Notes: generated by a model not told the origin, from the letters alone. A stretch of 64,000 bases of DNA from Bathynomus jamesi (GCA_023014485.1 JAJOZX010000944.1:952501-1016500); one strand, 5' to 3'; counted from the stretch's first letter, positions 1-11,716 are shown. A program made the numbers and translations.

Positions 1-222
1 TCGAATTTTTGTACTTACTTAATAATAATAAATTATTAATTATTTCATATATAATTTTATTAAATATAATTATTTATTATTAAGCTCTCTTAAGCTTACC
101 CGCGTCCCCCCATCAGTGACTCTACATCATCTCTCTTAGTCCTTCCCACTTAGCACTGAAGGTTGTCTTCCCAGCCAGACAAGGTTGCGCCTCGTCTGCC
201 TCAACGTGGCTACGGTTATGAA

Positions 223-317
223 TTAACCCCTTAACGCCGAACTTTTTTGTAGGGTTAAGTCTAAATGCGTGTATATGAAACGGTACGTATTCAACCCAGT
301 CGGCGTTAAAGGGTTAA
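223..317. mobile_element. 95-bp piggyBac-like MITE bounded by TTAA
   Basis: Both ends are TTAA (223-226 and 314-317). Immediately inside are inverted ends CCCCTTAACGCCGA and, on the other strand, CCCTTTAACGCCGA (13 of 14 identical). TTAA duplication is the hallmark of piggyBac-superfamily insertion. There is no coding capacity. The superfamily call rests on the TTAA duplication and the CCC start only. Confidence 0.55.
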
Positions 318-417
318 GGGTAGCATAGCATACTACTAGTAATAATAATTTTATTGTTCTATGATGCATGCATAAAACATACAGTAGGTGTAAAGAGAAT
401 AACACAAAATATATATA

Positions 418-819
418 CAGGGTGGTGCAAAAGTCTGGACCCATAGGCAATTTACTATATAAAAAATCTCTCGATTTTTATAATAGTTTTTATAATTTAA
501 TTTTTGTTTATAATTTTACTAAATATTTTTCAGATTGTTACCCTATGGCAGACAAGTTAACAATAGCAGAAAGAATAGAGCTTGTGCTTTTGTACGCAAA
601 AGAAGGAGCCACCTCACGTTCAGTCGCAAATTTCCTTATGCCTCGATTATACGAAATACCATTACACTTATTGTAAATTCTGAACTAGAACGTTAAATTT
701 AACATAATTTAGTCACATGGTGTATGGTTAATTACATTTCATTTCATAATAAACTTCCTGCAGGCCACACTTTTTTTCCATATAAACCGCCTATGGGTCC
801 AGACTTTTGCACCACCCTC
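418..819 (+). mobile_element. Tc1/mariner-type element, internally deleted
   Basis: TA dinucleotides flank inverted ends starting (C/G)AGGGTGGTGCAAAAGTC, about 30 bp long, at 418-448 and 789-819. The interior is only about 340 bp and holds the N-terminal start of a transposase but no catalytic domain, so the element is a deletion derivative. The AGGGTGG start resembles the mariner-like element at 55691-56443. Confidence 0.75.
545..676 (+). pseudogene. N-terminal remnant of a mariner-type transposase (helix-turn-helix region)
   Basis: Starting at the ATG at 545, the frame encodes 43 residues beginning MADKLTIAERIELVLLYA, followed by a Gly-Ala-Thr turn and a second helix. The pattern 'ER-x-E-hydrophobic-LLYA…G-T-R-V-A' is that of the DUF4817-type helix-turn-helix found at the start of many arthropod mariner-like transposases. 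The similarity ends near residue 31; the last dozen codons look like deletion-junction sequence. The acidic catalytic domain is missing. It lies inside the 418-819 element, in the same orientation. Confidence 0.6.

Positions 820-881
<62 letters not shown>
820..881. repeat. (TA)n microsatellite
   Basis: About 30 TA units lie between the mariner derivative and the 5' edge of LINE C copy 1. Confidence 0.95.
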
Positions 882-883
<2 letters not shown>

Positions 884-884
<1 letters not shown>

Positions 885-2969
885 CTTGACGTAAAGAACG
901 CAGAGTGGTGGTAAACGGAGTTAAATCGGAAGTATCGGAAGTCGTGAGCTCTGTCCCACAAGGGACAGTATTAGCTCCCTTGCTGTTCATAATAATGATT
1001 GCAGATATTAAGGACAGTATTGTGTCATGCTTCGCAGATGACAAAGATATGTAAGGAAATATTGAATGAAGATGACCCAAGAAAACTTCAAAACGACATT
1101 GAAACATTATTTTAGTAGGCAGAAGACAATATGAAGTTCAACGAAGAAAAATTCAAACGTCTAAGATACGGTAGTAACAAAGAGCTACAGAAAAAAGGGT
1201 ACAAAACTCCGCAAGACAAAGAGATAACACCAAATCCACAAGTTAGGGATCTTGGAGTAATAATGTCGTCGGATGCAGAATTCAGAGAGCACTATAAAAT
1301 CAAAATCACAACGGCTAGAAAAATAATGGGAATCATCTGGAGGAGCTTCCGCAGCAGAAAAGCAAACATCCTGCCTAAATTATGGAAGAGTCTAAGTCCT
1401 ACCAATAATTGAGTATTGCTCAGTACTCAAGTATTGAAAAATTTATTGAAAAATTATTATTTTTCTTGAGAGAGAGAGATATTATTTTTATTTAGGTGCA
1501 ATATTAAGGCTAAGTTCACTTTAAATAGACACATTAATTATAGAAATAATAATGGCCCATTTAGACACTGTCAACATAGCTAGACTTTTTCACTGTAGGC
1601 TGCAGTGGTTTTAAGGTTAAAATTTGGTCGGCAGCCAGATTACCAACTATGGTCAAGCTAAATTCATTAAAATTAATTTAGACTTACCAAAAATGAAGTT
1701 GCCAGTTGAACATTACCCTTTCTGTTTCTAACTAATCCATAAGTTTCATTTAGTTTCCAGATTTTGAATTTTATTTGTTAAGTTACTATTTGGCACACTG
1801 CTAAGTTATTTATTTATAGGGGCTATTTCCCAGACCTAGGTTTTGCAGTTAAAGTTAGGCTAGGGCTGTATTGCCCTTAAGTTTTTGTTTTTAAAGGTTT
1901 AAGGTTTTGAAGGTTTTTACTTAAGTTAAGTTAGGGCTATATTGCCCTTAAGTTTTAATAGGGGCTATAACAGCCATTTAATTATTTAGTTAGGGCTGTT
2001 GCAGCCCGGTTCGAGTTTCTTCTAGGTACCTAGTTTTAATCTCTTACCTTAGTTATGTATTTTAATTAAGTTACTTACACCTAGTTCTGGTAGGCCACTA
2101 TTTAGTTAAACAGGGTTTTAGTTTAATTGCAGTGGTTAATATTGAGGTTTAAAGGTTGACTAAGTTGCCCGGTTAGTTGGGGAACTAAGAATTTTTTTAT
2201 TAAAAAACTAGCCCACTTCATTCAGCAATCAAAATTTTTCGATGATTAACAAAGAGCTCCGTTTTTCTGTCTCAAAATTTGTTTTCTTCTTTTTGTTAAT
2301 TAGGGAAGCTCAACTTCACTAGTTGGTTAGAAACGAGGGTTGTTATTTTTATTCTATATTTATTTTGTTTATATTTTATTTGGAAATATGTGTGGTTATT
2401 TCTACCAACTTTTTTTTTAACAACAAGCCCACACAGAAAGAGAGACATTGCGAGCATTGAAGCTATACAAAGGACTTTTACGTCTAAGATAGAGGAAACG
2501 GAAGGTGAAGACTACTGGTCTCGACTACAATCCCTGGAACTCTACTCTCTTGAAAGAAGGCGCGAGCGGTACACAATAATATACATATGGAAAATACTTG
2601 AGGGCTCTGTCCCTAACTTAGAAATGAAATAAAAACAAACTGGAATGAGAGAAGAGGCAGATTTTGTATGATCCCAGCTGCGGTGGGACAAGGAGCCATG
2701 AAAACGAGGATAGAAAATACTCTCAGAATACGGGGCCCAAAGCTTTCCAAAAGAAGTGAGGAATCTCCAGCACACCGACCTGAATAACTTCAAGAACCAG
2801 CTGGACAGATTCTTGTGCAAAGTCCCTGACCAGCCATGCGTGGCTGGCTACGAGGGCAGGAGGAGATCAGAGAGCAATTCCCTCCTTCACCAAGTCCCGC
2901 AAATGAGGCGGGATGCTGCAGAGGGGTCGACCGCAGGTCGATCCTGAACCGTCGTTCAAACAATAAAAG
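884..2969 (+). pseudogene. LINE family C copy 1, reverse-transcriptase fragment split by an insertion
   Basis: This is a 5'-truncated non-LTR retrotransposon. At 884-1054 the translation carries RT motifs SSVPQGTVLAPLLF and, about 30 residues later, FADD, the catalytic aspartate pair. The next part, 1131-1428, reads KFNEEKFKRLRYG and later LGVIMSSDAEF, with frameshifts. The C-terminal part resumes at about 2411 (SPHRKRDI…ERRRERYTIIYIWKILEG) and runs to 2950. A roughly 980-bp insertion (1429-2410) separates the halves. The copy ends in a (TA)n tail, as does copy 3 at 39626. Several stops and shifts make it non-functional. I assign it to the broad CR1/jockey-type RTs; the clade is not certain. 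Confidence 0.8.
1429..2410. mobile_element. Unclassified ~980-bp insertion with repeated GGGC/GCCC hairpins
   Basis: It interrupts LINE C copy 1 between codons that are adjacent in the other two copies. No inverted ends or clear target duplication were found and no coding potential is seen. Inside (1855-2010) are four short hairpins of the form GGGC-loop-GCC(C), spaced 50-70 bp apart and flanked by repeated TTAAGTTT. It may be a solo terminal repeat or a degenerate DNA element. Confidence 0.5.
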
Positions 2970-3004
<35 letters not shown>

Positions 3005-3009
3005 TATAC
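2970..3009. repeat. (TA)n tail of LINE C copy 1
   Basis: Alternating TA follows the last LINE codons directly. LINE C copy 3 ends the same way at 39627, so this is probably the element's own tail, expanded. Confidence 0.8.
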
Positions 3010-3354
3010 ACATTTAACTGCAATGACCACGCAGTATATTAATGTATAGAAACGACGTAAGTATAGAGGAGCGTTCTGCACACGAGGAAGAGAAATAACG
3101 AACAAATGAAAAATGAGGTGAACCGCCCGGGAATCGAACCCAGGATCTTCCGATTGCCGGTCAGATGCGCTATCCATTACACCACGGGCCTCGATCAGTC
3201 ATAAGTCGAAGTTCTCCTACATAGGGCAGAAACCAATGCCCTGAGAGGGCACCCTCGCAAATCGTGAATATGTACATTTGACTGCAATGACCACGCAGTA
3301 TATTAATGTATAGAAACGACGTAAGTGCAGAACGCTCCTCTATACTTACGTCGT

Positions 3355-3361
<7 letters not shown>
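3010..3361 (-). mobile_element. tRNA-derived SINE-like repeat with duplicated and inverted flanks
   Basis: On the minus strand, 3190-3121 folds as a tRNA-like body. It has an A-box-like GTGGTGTAATGGATAGCGC, an anticodon stem TCTGA/TCGGA and a B box GGTTCGATTCC. The seven-base anticodon loop has C instead of the conserved U33, so it is not a working tRNA gene. A roughly 50-bp segment (about 3008-3060) recurs in direct orientation at 3277-3323. The segment 3047-3080 also recurs inverted at 3328-3360, giving the repeat snap-back ends. Confidence 0.7.

Positions 3362-3402
<41 letters not shown>
3358..3402. repeat. (TA)n microsatellite
   Basis: Alternating TA of 40-45 bp. No gene or element is seen from here to 3630. 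Confidence 0.95.
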
Positions 3403-3404
<2 letters not shown>

Positions 3405-3879
3405 GATAAATTTCACAATTAAACACCTAAATGAATGAATGAATGATGCAAACCCACAAGGAAAACGTTATAACTGCCTTAGGAAAGCAAAGAATAGGAA
3501 TTTGAGCGTAAAAATATCCTTAGCCTACCTTACCATGTTATTTTTCAATATCTTCCGACTTTACTTAAAGCAATTGGTATCAATGTAGTCTAAGTATAAT
3601 GATACTGTTAAATCATGCATAATAAAGAATAGCCCGGACAGGGGCGGACCTAAAGTATTTGGCACCCGGGGCGGATCCTTCCTTTGGCACCCCCCCATTA
3701 ATAATTTTAAAATTTAAACACAAAAATATATTATGTTTACAAGTAGATTTTTAAACAGTACAGTACTGTCATAAGCAAATTGGAAATAAGAAAAATGCAG
3801 GACATTAAAAAATCAGTGAACAGGTAATACTGCATTTTATTTTATACAAAAAAACAGGAAATCAAATCTCAACGCTCAG

Positions 3880-6460
3880 CGTATTCTTCAAAGGTAAATA
3901 GAGAGGATTCACAGTCTCTGCTTTCGAGCTTTAATTTCTGCAAATTGATCAATGACCATCAAAATTCACCTTCTTTGCATATTCATGTTCAATTGAAAGT
4001 AAAGCCAGATTTGTCAATCTTGTCTGACTCATGGTCGAGCGAAAGAAATTTATCAATTTCAATTTGGAAAAACTTTTAAACTTTTCACATGAAGCAATAG
4101 ACACAGACAGTCAAAAAGAATCTCAAACACAGTGACAAGCTTGGCAAAGATTCACAAAAATCCCATTTCACAATAAGCTCCAGAAACTGCAATGCTGTCC
4201 ATTTCTTTGCCTCTTCAACGCTGATTTTGGCAGCTTCCAAATGCCTCCGAAATCGTCCAATTTCCACACTGATATCTTCTTCAGAGAATTCATCGAAAAT
4301 CTGAGTAAAATTTGGAATATACTTCCGAAGTTCTTCTTCTGTTGCGACAACCAAAGTGTTTGGCTGAATAACAGCGAAGATTGACAGAATTTGATCCATT
4401 GCCTTAGAACGAATCTCCAATTCTTGATGAAAACGATCAAGACATTCAAACATAGCCCTTTTTACTTCCTCTGGCAATGTGTGAGACCAGCATCCTTTTT
4501 CGGAGCTTTACTCTCCCTCTTCTCTCCATAGAAATGTCCATTTCCTCACACTTTGTAGTTGCATAATGAATGGCCCTCTCCACAATTTCATTGCGCTGAT
4601 CTTCAAGAAACAGTTTTAGAGCTTGGAGCTTCACAATGCACTTTTCAAGGCTGATTCCAACTGTTTGCAAATACTTTTTCGTGAGATTAATTTCTTCCAG
4701 GACTTCACACCAGAAAGAAAGGTAACTCAAAAAAGAGAAATCACATACAGCAGACAGCAAAATCTGAGCTGATCCTCTTGTGTCCACATTTTTTGGGGAT
4801 CGCACAGTACTTCAAGGGTTGAGGTCAGCTTTTCAAAATTTGCCTTCACTGGTTTCACAGCGTCATAATGAGCACTCCATCTTGTCTGGGAAAGTCTTTT
4901 GACTGTCATGCCTACATTCTCCATCAGCACTTCCCATCGATGAGTTGAGACTGAAAAGGAATAGACTCTCTCCAAGGTTCCAAAAAGTCATTTGGAAGCG
5001 TTTCTTCATGCGTGAGTGCACTCCGCAAAGGTTCAGAGAATGATTTGCACAAGGCACAAACAAAGCCTTGGGATTAATATCTCTGATCTTTGACTGACCA
5101 CCACCATGAATCCCAGCCATAGTTGCAGCGTTGTCATATCCTTGACCACGGCACAGGTTTATGTCCAGCCCAAGTCTCTCTCCAGATGTCTCAGGATATC
5201 CCCTGTGAGCTCAGCAGCAGTCTTTCCGGCAATAGGGAAGAAGCCCAAGAATGATTCCTTTACTTCAACTTTGTCACATTCAATATGGACGTATCTGATC
5301 ACTTCACACATCTGATCAGTGTGGGACACATCAGGAGTGCTGTCAAAAAGAATCCCAAAATACTTTGCTTTTTTGATATCAGCCACTATTTTCTCTGACG
5401 TAATTTCCCAAAAGGAAATGAACTCATTCTGAATCTTTGGAGATAAATACGAAGCCACTCTCCTCCCAGATGGAATAGAATGCTTAATCCTTACAAAATG
5501 TTCTTTCAAAACTGGATCATAATTTCACAGCAACTCTACCAATTCCATGGTTTCCTTTGTTTGCTGATGACATGTCCTCTTTGTGACCACGAAAAGGAAG
5601 ATTCTGGTGAGCCAGAAACAAGGTTACGTCCAAGAGGCGATGTAAAATATCCCTCCATTTCTTTCTCTCCTTGTCCATTGTTGCTTGATGAACTTGATCA
5701 ATGGTTTTTTGAAGCTTCAACCCCGCTCCCAAGGTCTTTCATTTCTTCAGGCATGAGAGATGCTGCTCAGAAGCCTCATGGTCAGACACCTTTGGGTTTA
5801 GCTTCCACCATGCTTGAAACCCAGTGACAAAGCTGGATGTTCCAATTCCTTTGTCATCAAGAGCAAACAGTCTACAGCAAAAACAAAAACTTTCTTTTGA
5901 TGGAGAGTAAACCATCCATGTTCTCCAAACTTTCTCGCCATTTGGCAGAGCCGTATAGAACCATGCAGTGGTCAGCTGTCTACTCTTCCCTTTGAATTTC
6001 TCTCCTTGTCTTTGAACTGCACTGAAAGGTCCATCCCTATTTTGGAAGGGTTCACTTCCCCTCTTAATAAGATCAACTATTAAGTCATTTGGAACCGGGA
6101 TTGGCCAAGCAGCGAATCAGAATAAATTGAAAATCTATCCGTCTCCTCTTTTTCATCAGTCTTTTCCTCCTGTTGGTGTGGAATTCTGCTGACGTCTCCT
6201 TCCTCTTCATCAATTTCACTGCTTTTAGAAGATGAATTGCCATCCTCCATCGCTCTCTCATATTTGAATCCTCTTGTGAAGAAGCTTCTTGTATTTGCTC
6301 TTCAGATTCACCAGGCTGAATATCTTCAGGACTTTCTCCTATTGAACTTGATGTTGAAGGCGTCACATACTTCAAAATTGATCCGGACATTGCCTGAGCC
6401 ACCTCTTCTCTTGCATTCATTTTTCTTTGTTGGAATCCACTGCGTCTATTTCGCTTCATG
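3880..6460 (-). pseudogene. hAT transposase of the TTF-finger/ZMYM1 type, frameshifted
   Basis: Read on the minus strand in several frames, the family's landmarks appear in order. They are an N-terminal KYVTPSTSS region (about 6380) and a TTF-type zinc finger with RTWMVYSP…FCFCCRLF (about 5900). HQNLPFRGHKED (about 5590) and the RNase H-like core FDSTPDVSHTDQM (about 5330) follow. Next come ALFVPCANHSLNL (about 5050), TRWSAHYDAV (about 4880) and a C-terminal dimerisation segment with FSKLKLINFFRSTMSQ and LALLSIEHEYA (4080-3980). Stops and shifts near 5515, 5150, 4800 and 4480 disable it. In active relatives this protein cuts and pastes the element. Missing pieces may include small deletions. 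Confidence 0.85.
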
Positions 6461-6766
6461 GTGGATGTTTTCTGCAAAATTTTAAAATCAAAAAGGTATA
6501 AAGCATAAACATAAGTGCAAACACAACTCCTAAAAAAGCAGAAAACTATGAGCATTACTCTCAAATAACTAGACCACTGACAAAAATGAAAATTAACAGT
6601 ATATCCAGTAAATAAAGTAAAAAAACTTTATTACAACAGAAAAGCTTCAAACAAGTGGTTCTCAACTTTTTCCAACCAGATACCCATTGAGTTATCAGAT
6701 TATCAACCCAGACAAGCAGAGAGAATTAATTATCAATGCCAATGCATTAACACTAATTCAATATAG

Positions 6767-9700
6767 CAGGGTTTCGGAGCCGGAGTCGGAGGAGCCAGTG
6801 AATTTTGCTTACCTGGAGCCGGAGCCGGAGCCAGAAACCTTGAAAATACGGCTCCATGGTCTGGCTCCGGGCGATATATTGCTACCTAAATTGTTATTTG
6901 TTAAATATAGGTTTAGTTGCAAATTATAATTCTTGTAATATATTACGAAAAATGGTACCATAGGATTCTTGGATTTTATGGAGGTGTGGGAGTTGCAGGA
7001 ATAATCTGCAAATTTCCATTTTTTAACCATTAAATATTTGGGAAGATTTGTCTTAACAACACTTAATTATATAGGTAAATTTTTTTTTATGGCGGTGGAG
7101 ACCTTAGGTAGGTAGGTACTAACTATCTATCTAAGTAGGTAACTACCTAGATACATACCTAGTAAGGTTGGTCCTTCTGACTTGGATTGAACTATTTTTA
7201 TTTTTAGGTCAATTATCTTGTATTGCTAAATTTCTTTTTTTTCAGATTCTTTGTAATTTGTACTTGATTCTTTAATTATAATTATCAGTCTATGACCCTT
7301 CATAATGGATAGAGATTCAATAAAGAAGTCTGATATATTCAAGTATTTTACTGAAAGTTCAGATAAGAAACACACTGTTTGTATTTGTGAAGTTTCTGAT
7401 GCTTCGGGAAATATTTCAACGTGTGGAACTAAAATTACCAAGCCTCAAAGCAAAAAGCCTGATGTCTCCTCAAGAGCATATAATTTGAAAAGACACTCGA
7501 GTCGATTACATCCTGAAATATCAAAAATGATGGAAGAAAAGAAGCAAATGCTTGAGCTTTCAAGACCCAGTACTTCTGCCAGTTCAAAAACTAAAGCAAA
7601 CCAGCAAAACATTACTAAATTTTTGATGTCTCAAAAAGTCACTATCTCAATGACTACAGATAATTTTAAAAATAGCATAATTGAGTTAGTTGTTAAAGAT
7701 TCTATGCCTCTATCTATGTTTGAAAAGCCAGCTATGCGCAGTCTACTAGAAGAAATGGCTCAGAAATTCAAGATTAGTTTAGATAAAGACAATATCCGTC
7801 ATTTAGTGATAGAAAAATCAAAAGAAGAAAAATTTGCTCTCAAAGAGCAATTAAAAGGGCGCTTCATATATTTAAAAGTTGATGGTTGCACACGAATACG
7901 GACACATTATTTTGCCATCAATGTCCGATTTATTGATGATGATAATAAAATCCTCACCCGCACTATAGCAGTAAAAGATACACATGCTCAGCAAACTAGT
8001 GACTACCTGCATGATCTAATTATGAGAACTCTGGAAGAGTACGGCATACCGAAAGAATTTGTGCTCTGCATTGTCAGTGATAATGCATCAAATATGATTA
8101 AAACTGTTGAGAAGTTGAATGATAATCAAGAGGCAACTTCAGAAGATGATATACAAACATTTGGTGAACATCATGATGATTCAACAGACACTCAGGAAGT
8201 GGCATCTTGTGTAGAAGAAATTGACAGTATTGTATCTGAAATTTCACACTTCTCCAGAATCAACCACATGCGTTGTGGTGCACATACCTTGCAACTTGCT
8301 ATTTGCGATGGATTGAGAGATAAACATGCTACCTCTCTCATAGGTAAGTTGAGACAGATTGTAGTAGCAGCAAGAAACCCAAAAGTGGAAGAAATAATTA
8401 AAAGACGTGCAGGCAAGGTTGCTATTTTAGATCAACCTACTCGATGGGGCAGCACTTATTTAATGATAGAGCGCTTATTAGAATTAAAACCTGTACTCTT
8501 GGACATGGCAAATTCAAATGTGAATCTTTCAGAAATAATGTGGGAACAAGCAAGAAGATTGGAAAGAGTACCAGCCATATATAGTAACAAAAAAATTCAA
8601 AGTGAAGATTTGACTCCCGGTCAATTTTTGAAAGAGTGGAAATCTTTGATGTATTTTCTTTCCAAGATAGAAGGCACCATAGCTGATGACATTAAAAGTT
8701 CCATGGAAAGGAGAGAAAATATTTTACTTGATAATGAAGTATTGCTTGCTGCTGTTTATATAGATCCTAGATATAGATGCTTATTAACATCTGAACAGGT
8801 AGTTAAAGCCAAGGATGCCCTATGCAATATAGCAATCAGAATGAAAAGTAACCTAGACCTTTCAAATAAAGTCTCTCTATTAAGAGAGGAATGTGGAACC
8901 GAGATTATTGCATCATCATCAAATTCATCATCTCCTTCCACCACTTCTGATGTCAGCGAGTTTGATTTTGAAAAAATTATTGATATTCAACATGGTAAGA
9001 AATCAAAACGTCCTCGTTTAGAAAGTGAACTAATACCACCTCTCAGTCCAATGTGTACCCTCAAATTGCAAGTTGAGGAATCTTTTCCTGAGATTGAAAA
9101 ATTTGACCGTTCGTCAAAACTGTCTTTTGAACAAGTAATAGAAAGGTATCCTAAAGTTATAAGAGATGTTGCAAATCTTCTAGTAGCTATGCCTTCAACA
9201 CAAGTCAGTGTTGAACGGCTATTTTCAGCACTGAAAATTTTAAAATCTGATTTAAGGGCACGTATGAAAGAAGATATTGTTGAGGCTGTTATTTTTAAGA
9301 ACAAATGTTTATAAGTAAACTTAGATAAATAATTTTAATTCATAATTTTTTTTATGGAAACAGATTTACAAGGAGAATATCTTGATTTTATGTTTAAAAA
9401 TTAGTTTCCTACCTTAGCTACATTAGTAAAAATTTCTGCAAAAGTTATTATTTTGCTTTCATTTTTTAATACAAGGAGTATTATGATTTATGATACTGTA
9501 AATGTATCATTGAATTTGCAAACTTTTTAATTTTTTAATATGTAGTTTGACCTTTAAAGATAAAGTCTGATTTAAGGTTACACTTAAAAAAAATAATTGA
9601 GGCCATCTTGTTTTAAAAAAAAAATTATAAATAAACTTAGTAATTTTCATTTTCAATTATTTTAAGGAAACAGATTTACAAGAAGAATATCTTGATTTTA

Positions 9701-10455
9701 TGTTTAAAATTAGTTTGATTATACCTTAGCTAGAATAAAAAAAAATTTGCATTAGTTTTCATTTGTTAATCCAAGGAGTAGTATTGATTTTATAAGCGTA
9801 GGGTAAATGATTTTGTAAATTTTCTTTTATAATATGTATTAGTAGTTTGAACTTTTGACTTTTAGTTGAATTGCTTTTGTTAATTAAATTACAAAACTTT
9901 TTGACTAGAAGAAAATCTCTTTTTAAGTAATATAACCTATTAAAAATTTAAAAACTGAATTTTTTGAAATATTCAGCTCTTTTTCAAGCCAAGTTGGTTT
10001 TCATGAAGCTTTCAAGTTTCAACACTTAAAAAAAGATGCATATATTATCTCAGAAAGTTTGATTGTTACTATTTTCCATACGAGAATTCTTAAGTTTGAA
10101 CTTTGAACTAATTAGGAGGCAAGTTTCTCTAATTTATATAAGCTACCATTGTTAATAAATATTTAATATCATTTAGTTTTCATCATTTTCCTTTAGTTAT
10201 TTAAATAACTTCATTCTATCATTATATTTGCCTAATTTAAAATCATAAGAAATTTAAATTTTGAGTATTAAAGTGATTTAATAATAAAATATTTTTGTGC
10301 AATATTTTAAATTGGACAATTAGTTATATAAATCTAGATATTTATTTTATAATTAACAGAATTTACTATAAAAGAGCCGGAGCCAGACTGTAAAAAATTT
10401 CTGCTCCGGAGCCGGAGTCGGAGCCAGAAGTTTTTTTACCGGCTCCGAAACCCTG
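6767..10455 (+). mobile_element. Coding-intact hAT transposon, 3.7 kb, possibly autonomous
   Basis: The inverted ends start CAGGGTTTCGGAGCCGG at both termini and continue into GC-rich subterminal arrays of GGAGCC/GGCTCC. A perfect 8-bp duplication, caatatag, flanks it at 6759-6766 and 10456-10463. It contains a single uninterrupted transposase frame (7305-9314) and AT-rich flanks. It sits inside the 5' region of the ZMYM1-type hAT, upstream of that element's gene, so it arrived later. The 1.0-kb element at 32339-33360 is a deletion derivative of the same family. Confidence 0.93.
7305..9314 (+). CDS. hAT-superfamily transposase, 669 residues, intact
   Basis: This protein would bind the element's ends and catalyse cut-and-paste transposition in the nucleus. 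The start MDRDSIKKSDIFKYF opens a BED-like zinc finger, with cysteines at 26, 28 and 40 and histidines at 64 and 69. The RNase H-like catalytic core shows an aspartate in LKVDGCTR (D193) and a second in CIVSDNASNM (D259). It continues with CGAHTLQLA (324-332) and TRWGSTY (379-385). The C-terminal hATC dimerisation region has MPSTQVSVERLFSALKIL (about 629-646). The insertion domain lies between the last two blocks. The length is normal for the superfamily. No stop, frameshift or intron is visible, unlike every other transposase in the window. The catalytic glutamate position is inferred, not proved. Activity is unknown. Confidence 0.92.
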   Translation: MDRDSIKKSDIFKYFTESSDKKHTVCICEVSDASGNISTCGTKITKPQSKKPDVSSRAYNLKRHSSRLHPEISKMMEEKKQMLELSRPSTSASSKTKANQQNITKFLMSQKVTISMTTDNFKNSIIELVVKDSMPLSMFEKPAMRSLLEEMAQKFKISLDKDNIRHLVIEKSKEEKFALKEQLKGRFIYLKVDGCTRIRTHYFAINVRFIDDDNKILTRTIAVKDTHAQQTSDYLHDLIMRTLEEYGIPKEFVLCIVSDNASNMIKTVEKLNDNQEATSEDDIQTFGEHHDDSTDTQEVASCVEEIDSIVSEISHFSRINHMRCGAHTLQLAICDGLRDKHATSLIGKLRQIVVAARNPKVEEIIKRRAGKVAILDQPTRWGSTYLMIERLLELKPVLLDMANSNVNLSEIMWEQARRLERVPAIYSNKKIQSEDLTPGQFLKEWKSLMYFLSKIEGTIADDIKSSMERRENILLDNEVLLAAVYIDPRYRCLLTSEQVVKAKDALCNIAIRMKSNLDLSNKVSLLREECGTEIIASSSNSSSPSTTSDVSEFDFEKIIDIQHGKKSKRPRLESELIPPLSPMCTLKLQVEESFPEIEKFDRSSKLSFEQVIERYPKVIRDVANLLVAMPSTQVSVERLFSALKILKSDLRARMKEDIVEAVIFKNKCL

Positions 10456-10463
10456 CAATATAG

Positions 10464-11433
10464 TATGGTATAACGCTAGCTATTATAATTGATATCATTA
10501 TTTAATAAGCAGTAAGCATTAACAATATATTAAATATACAATGATACTACACTGGACATTGTAAAATTGTTGAACTTGACTAAGCCAATAAGCATTAGTA
10601 CTAATTCAATATAGAAGAGTACTGTAGTTGTTGATGTAAATCTGAAACGGTGTTTACTATATTAAGCATGTAAGCATTAATACATCTCCATGCAGTCACA
10701 TCATCACCCTCTCTGTCTTAACATCACCATGTAGTTGCATTAAAATCATGCAGTCATGTCATCACCACCCTCGTAAGATCACCACATAGTCATCATGAAA
10801 AACTCACTCAGTCATACACATCGTTACTTCAGTAGTCATGGTTGTAGGAAAAAAGTCAAGTCTAAAGTTTAGTTTAAAGTGTGACTTTCCTGATAACCAG
10901 TAGTTACAGGGACCACCAATCATAAACACGAGTTACTATAATATCACGCGATGCATTTATAAACACTTAAACTTCACTATGATACCACATTGTCAAAAAT
11001 TACTGGACACTGGTATAAGTACCATGATATTGTTATAGACACCAGCACTTTATGCTTTATCATAATTATTTAATGAAACATACCTCATGTATGTGGAGTC
11101 AGTGTCAAGTGAAGAGGACTTGGAATGTCAGTTGCTGGCTATGCTCAACAAACTGATGACTAAAACGTCAACAAACGTTCGCCTTTCGATGTAATTTTTA
11201 TCAAACATTTAATTTTTCGTTTGTAAATTTTGTATTGTCAATAAAAAGAAAAATTTATTTTATAGTGGAAATTAACATTAAGCTGTTGTAATAGTTTGAA
11301 CAATTAAATTTTTTTTTCTTACTTTGGCGAATTCTTCATTTGGTTTGAAAACTTTTACTGGTATTTCACAACTCTCCCGATGGCACCCCCCCTCCCGGCT
11401 GTCACCCGGGGCGGACCGCCCCCCTCGCCCCCC
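10464..11433. other. AT-rich 5' region of the ZMYM1-type hAT, no gene seen
   Basis: It lies between the inserted hAT elements and belongs to the outer element. It contains the remaining outer 5' flank and ends in the subterminal GC-rich block ACCCGGGGCGGACC (11404-11417), which mirrors CACCCGGGGCGGATCC at 3663-3678 near the opposite end. Confidence 0.5.
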
Positions 11434-11716
11434 TTTTAGTACAGGGTTGGCAAAAACCCAACCCAACTGGGTTTCTGATGGGTTGAAATTTTTTTTAGAA
11501 AGGTTCGATAATTATGTAGTGCCTAATATATCTATTTTATTAATTTATCTAATCTACAATATATATTAAAAAGACATCTTTATTTCACAGAAAGTTCAGA
11601 TATGAGAGATAATAATGACATTAGAATTTTCTCCATTTTAATTTTAGATCTTTCCTTTATTTCTTAACAGTAGATTTCAGCTTTATTTAGACCTAACTCA
11701 AATTTAAATTTTTAAG

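Noticed and set aside
3121..3190. Functional tRNA gene on the minus strand
   Set aside because: C replaces U33, the acceptor stem is poorly paired, and the sequence lies in a SINE-like repeat.
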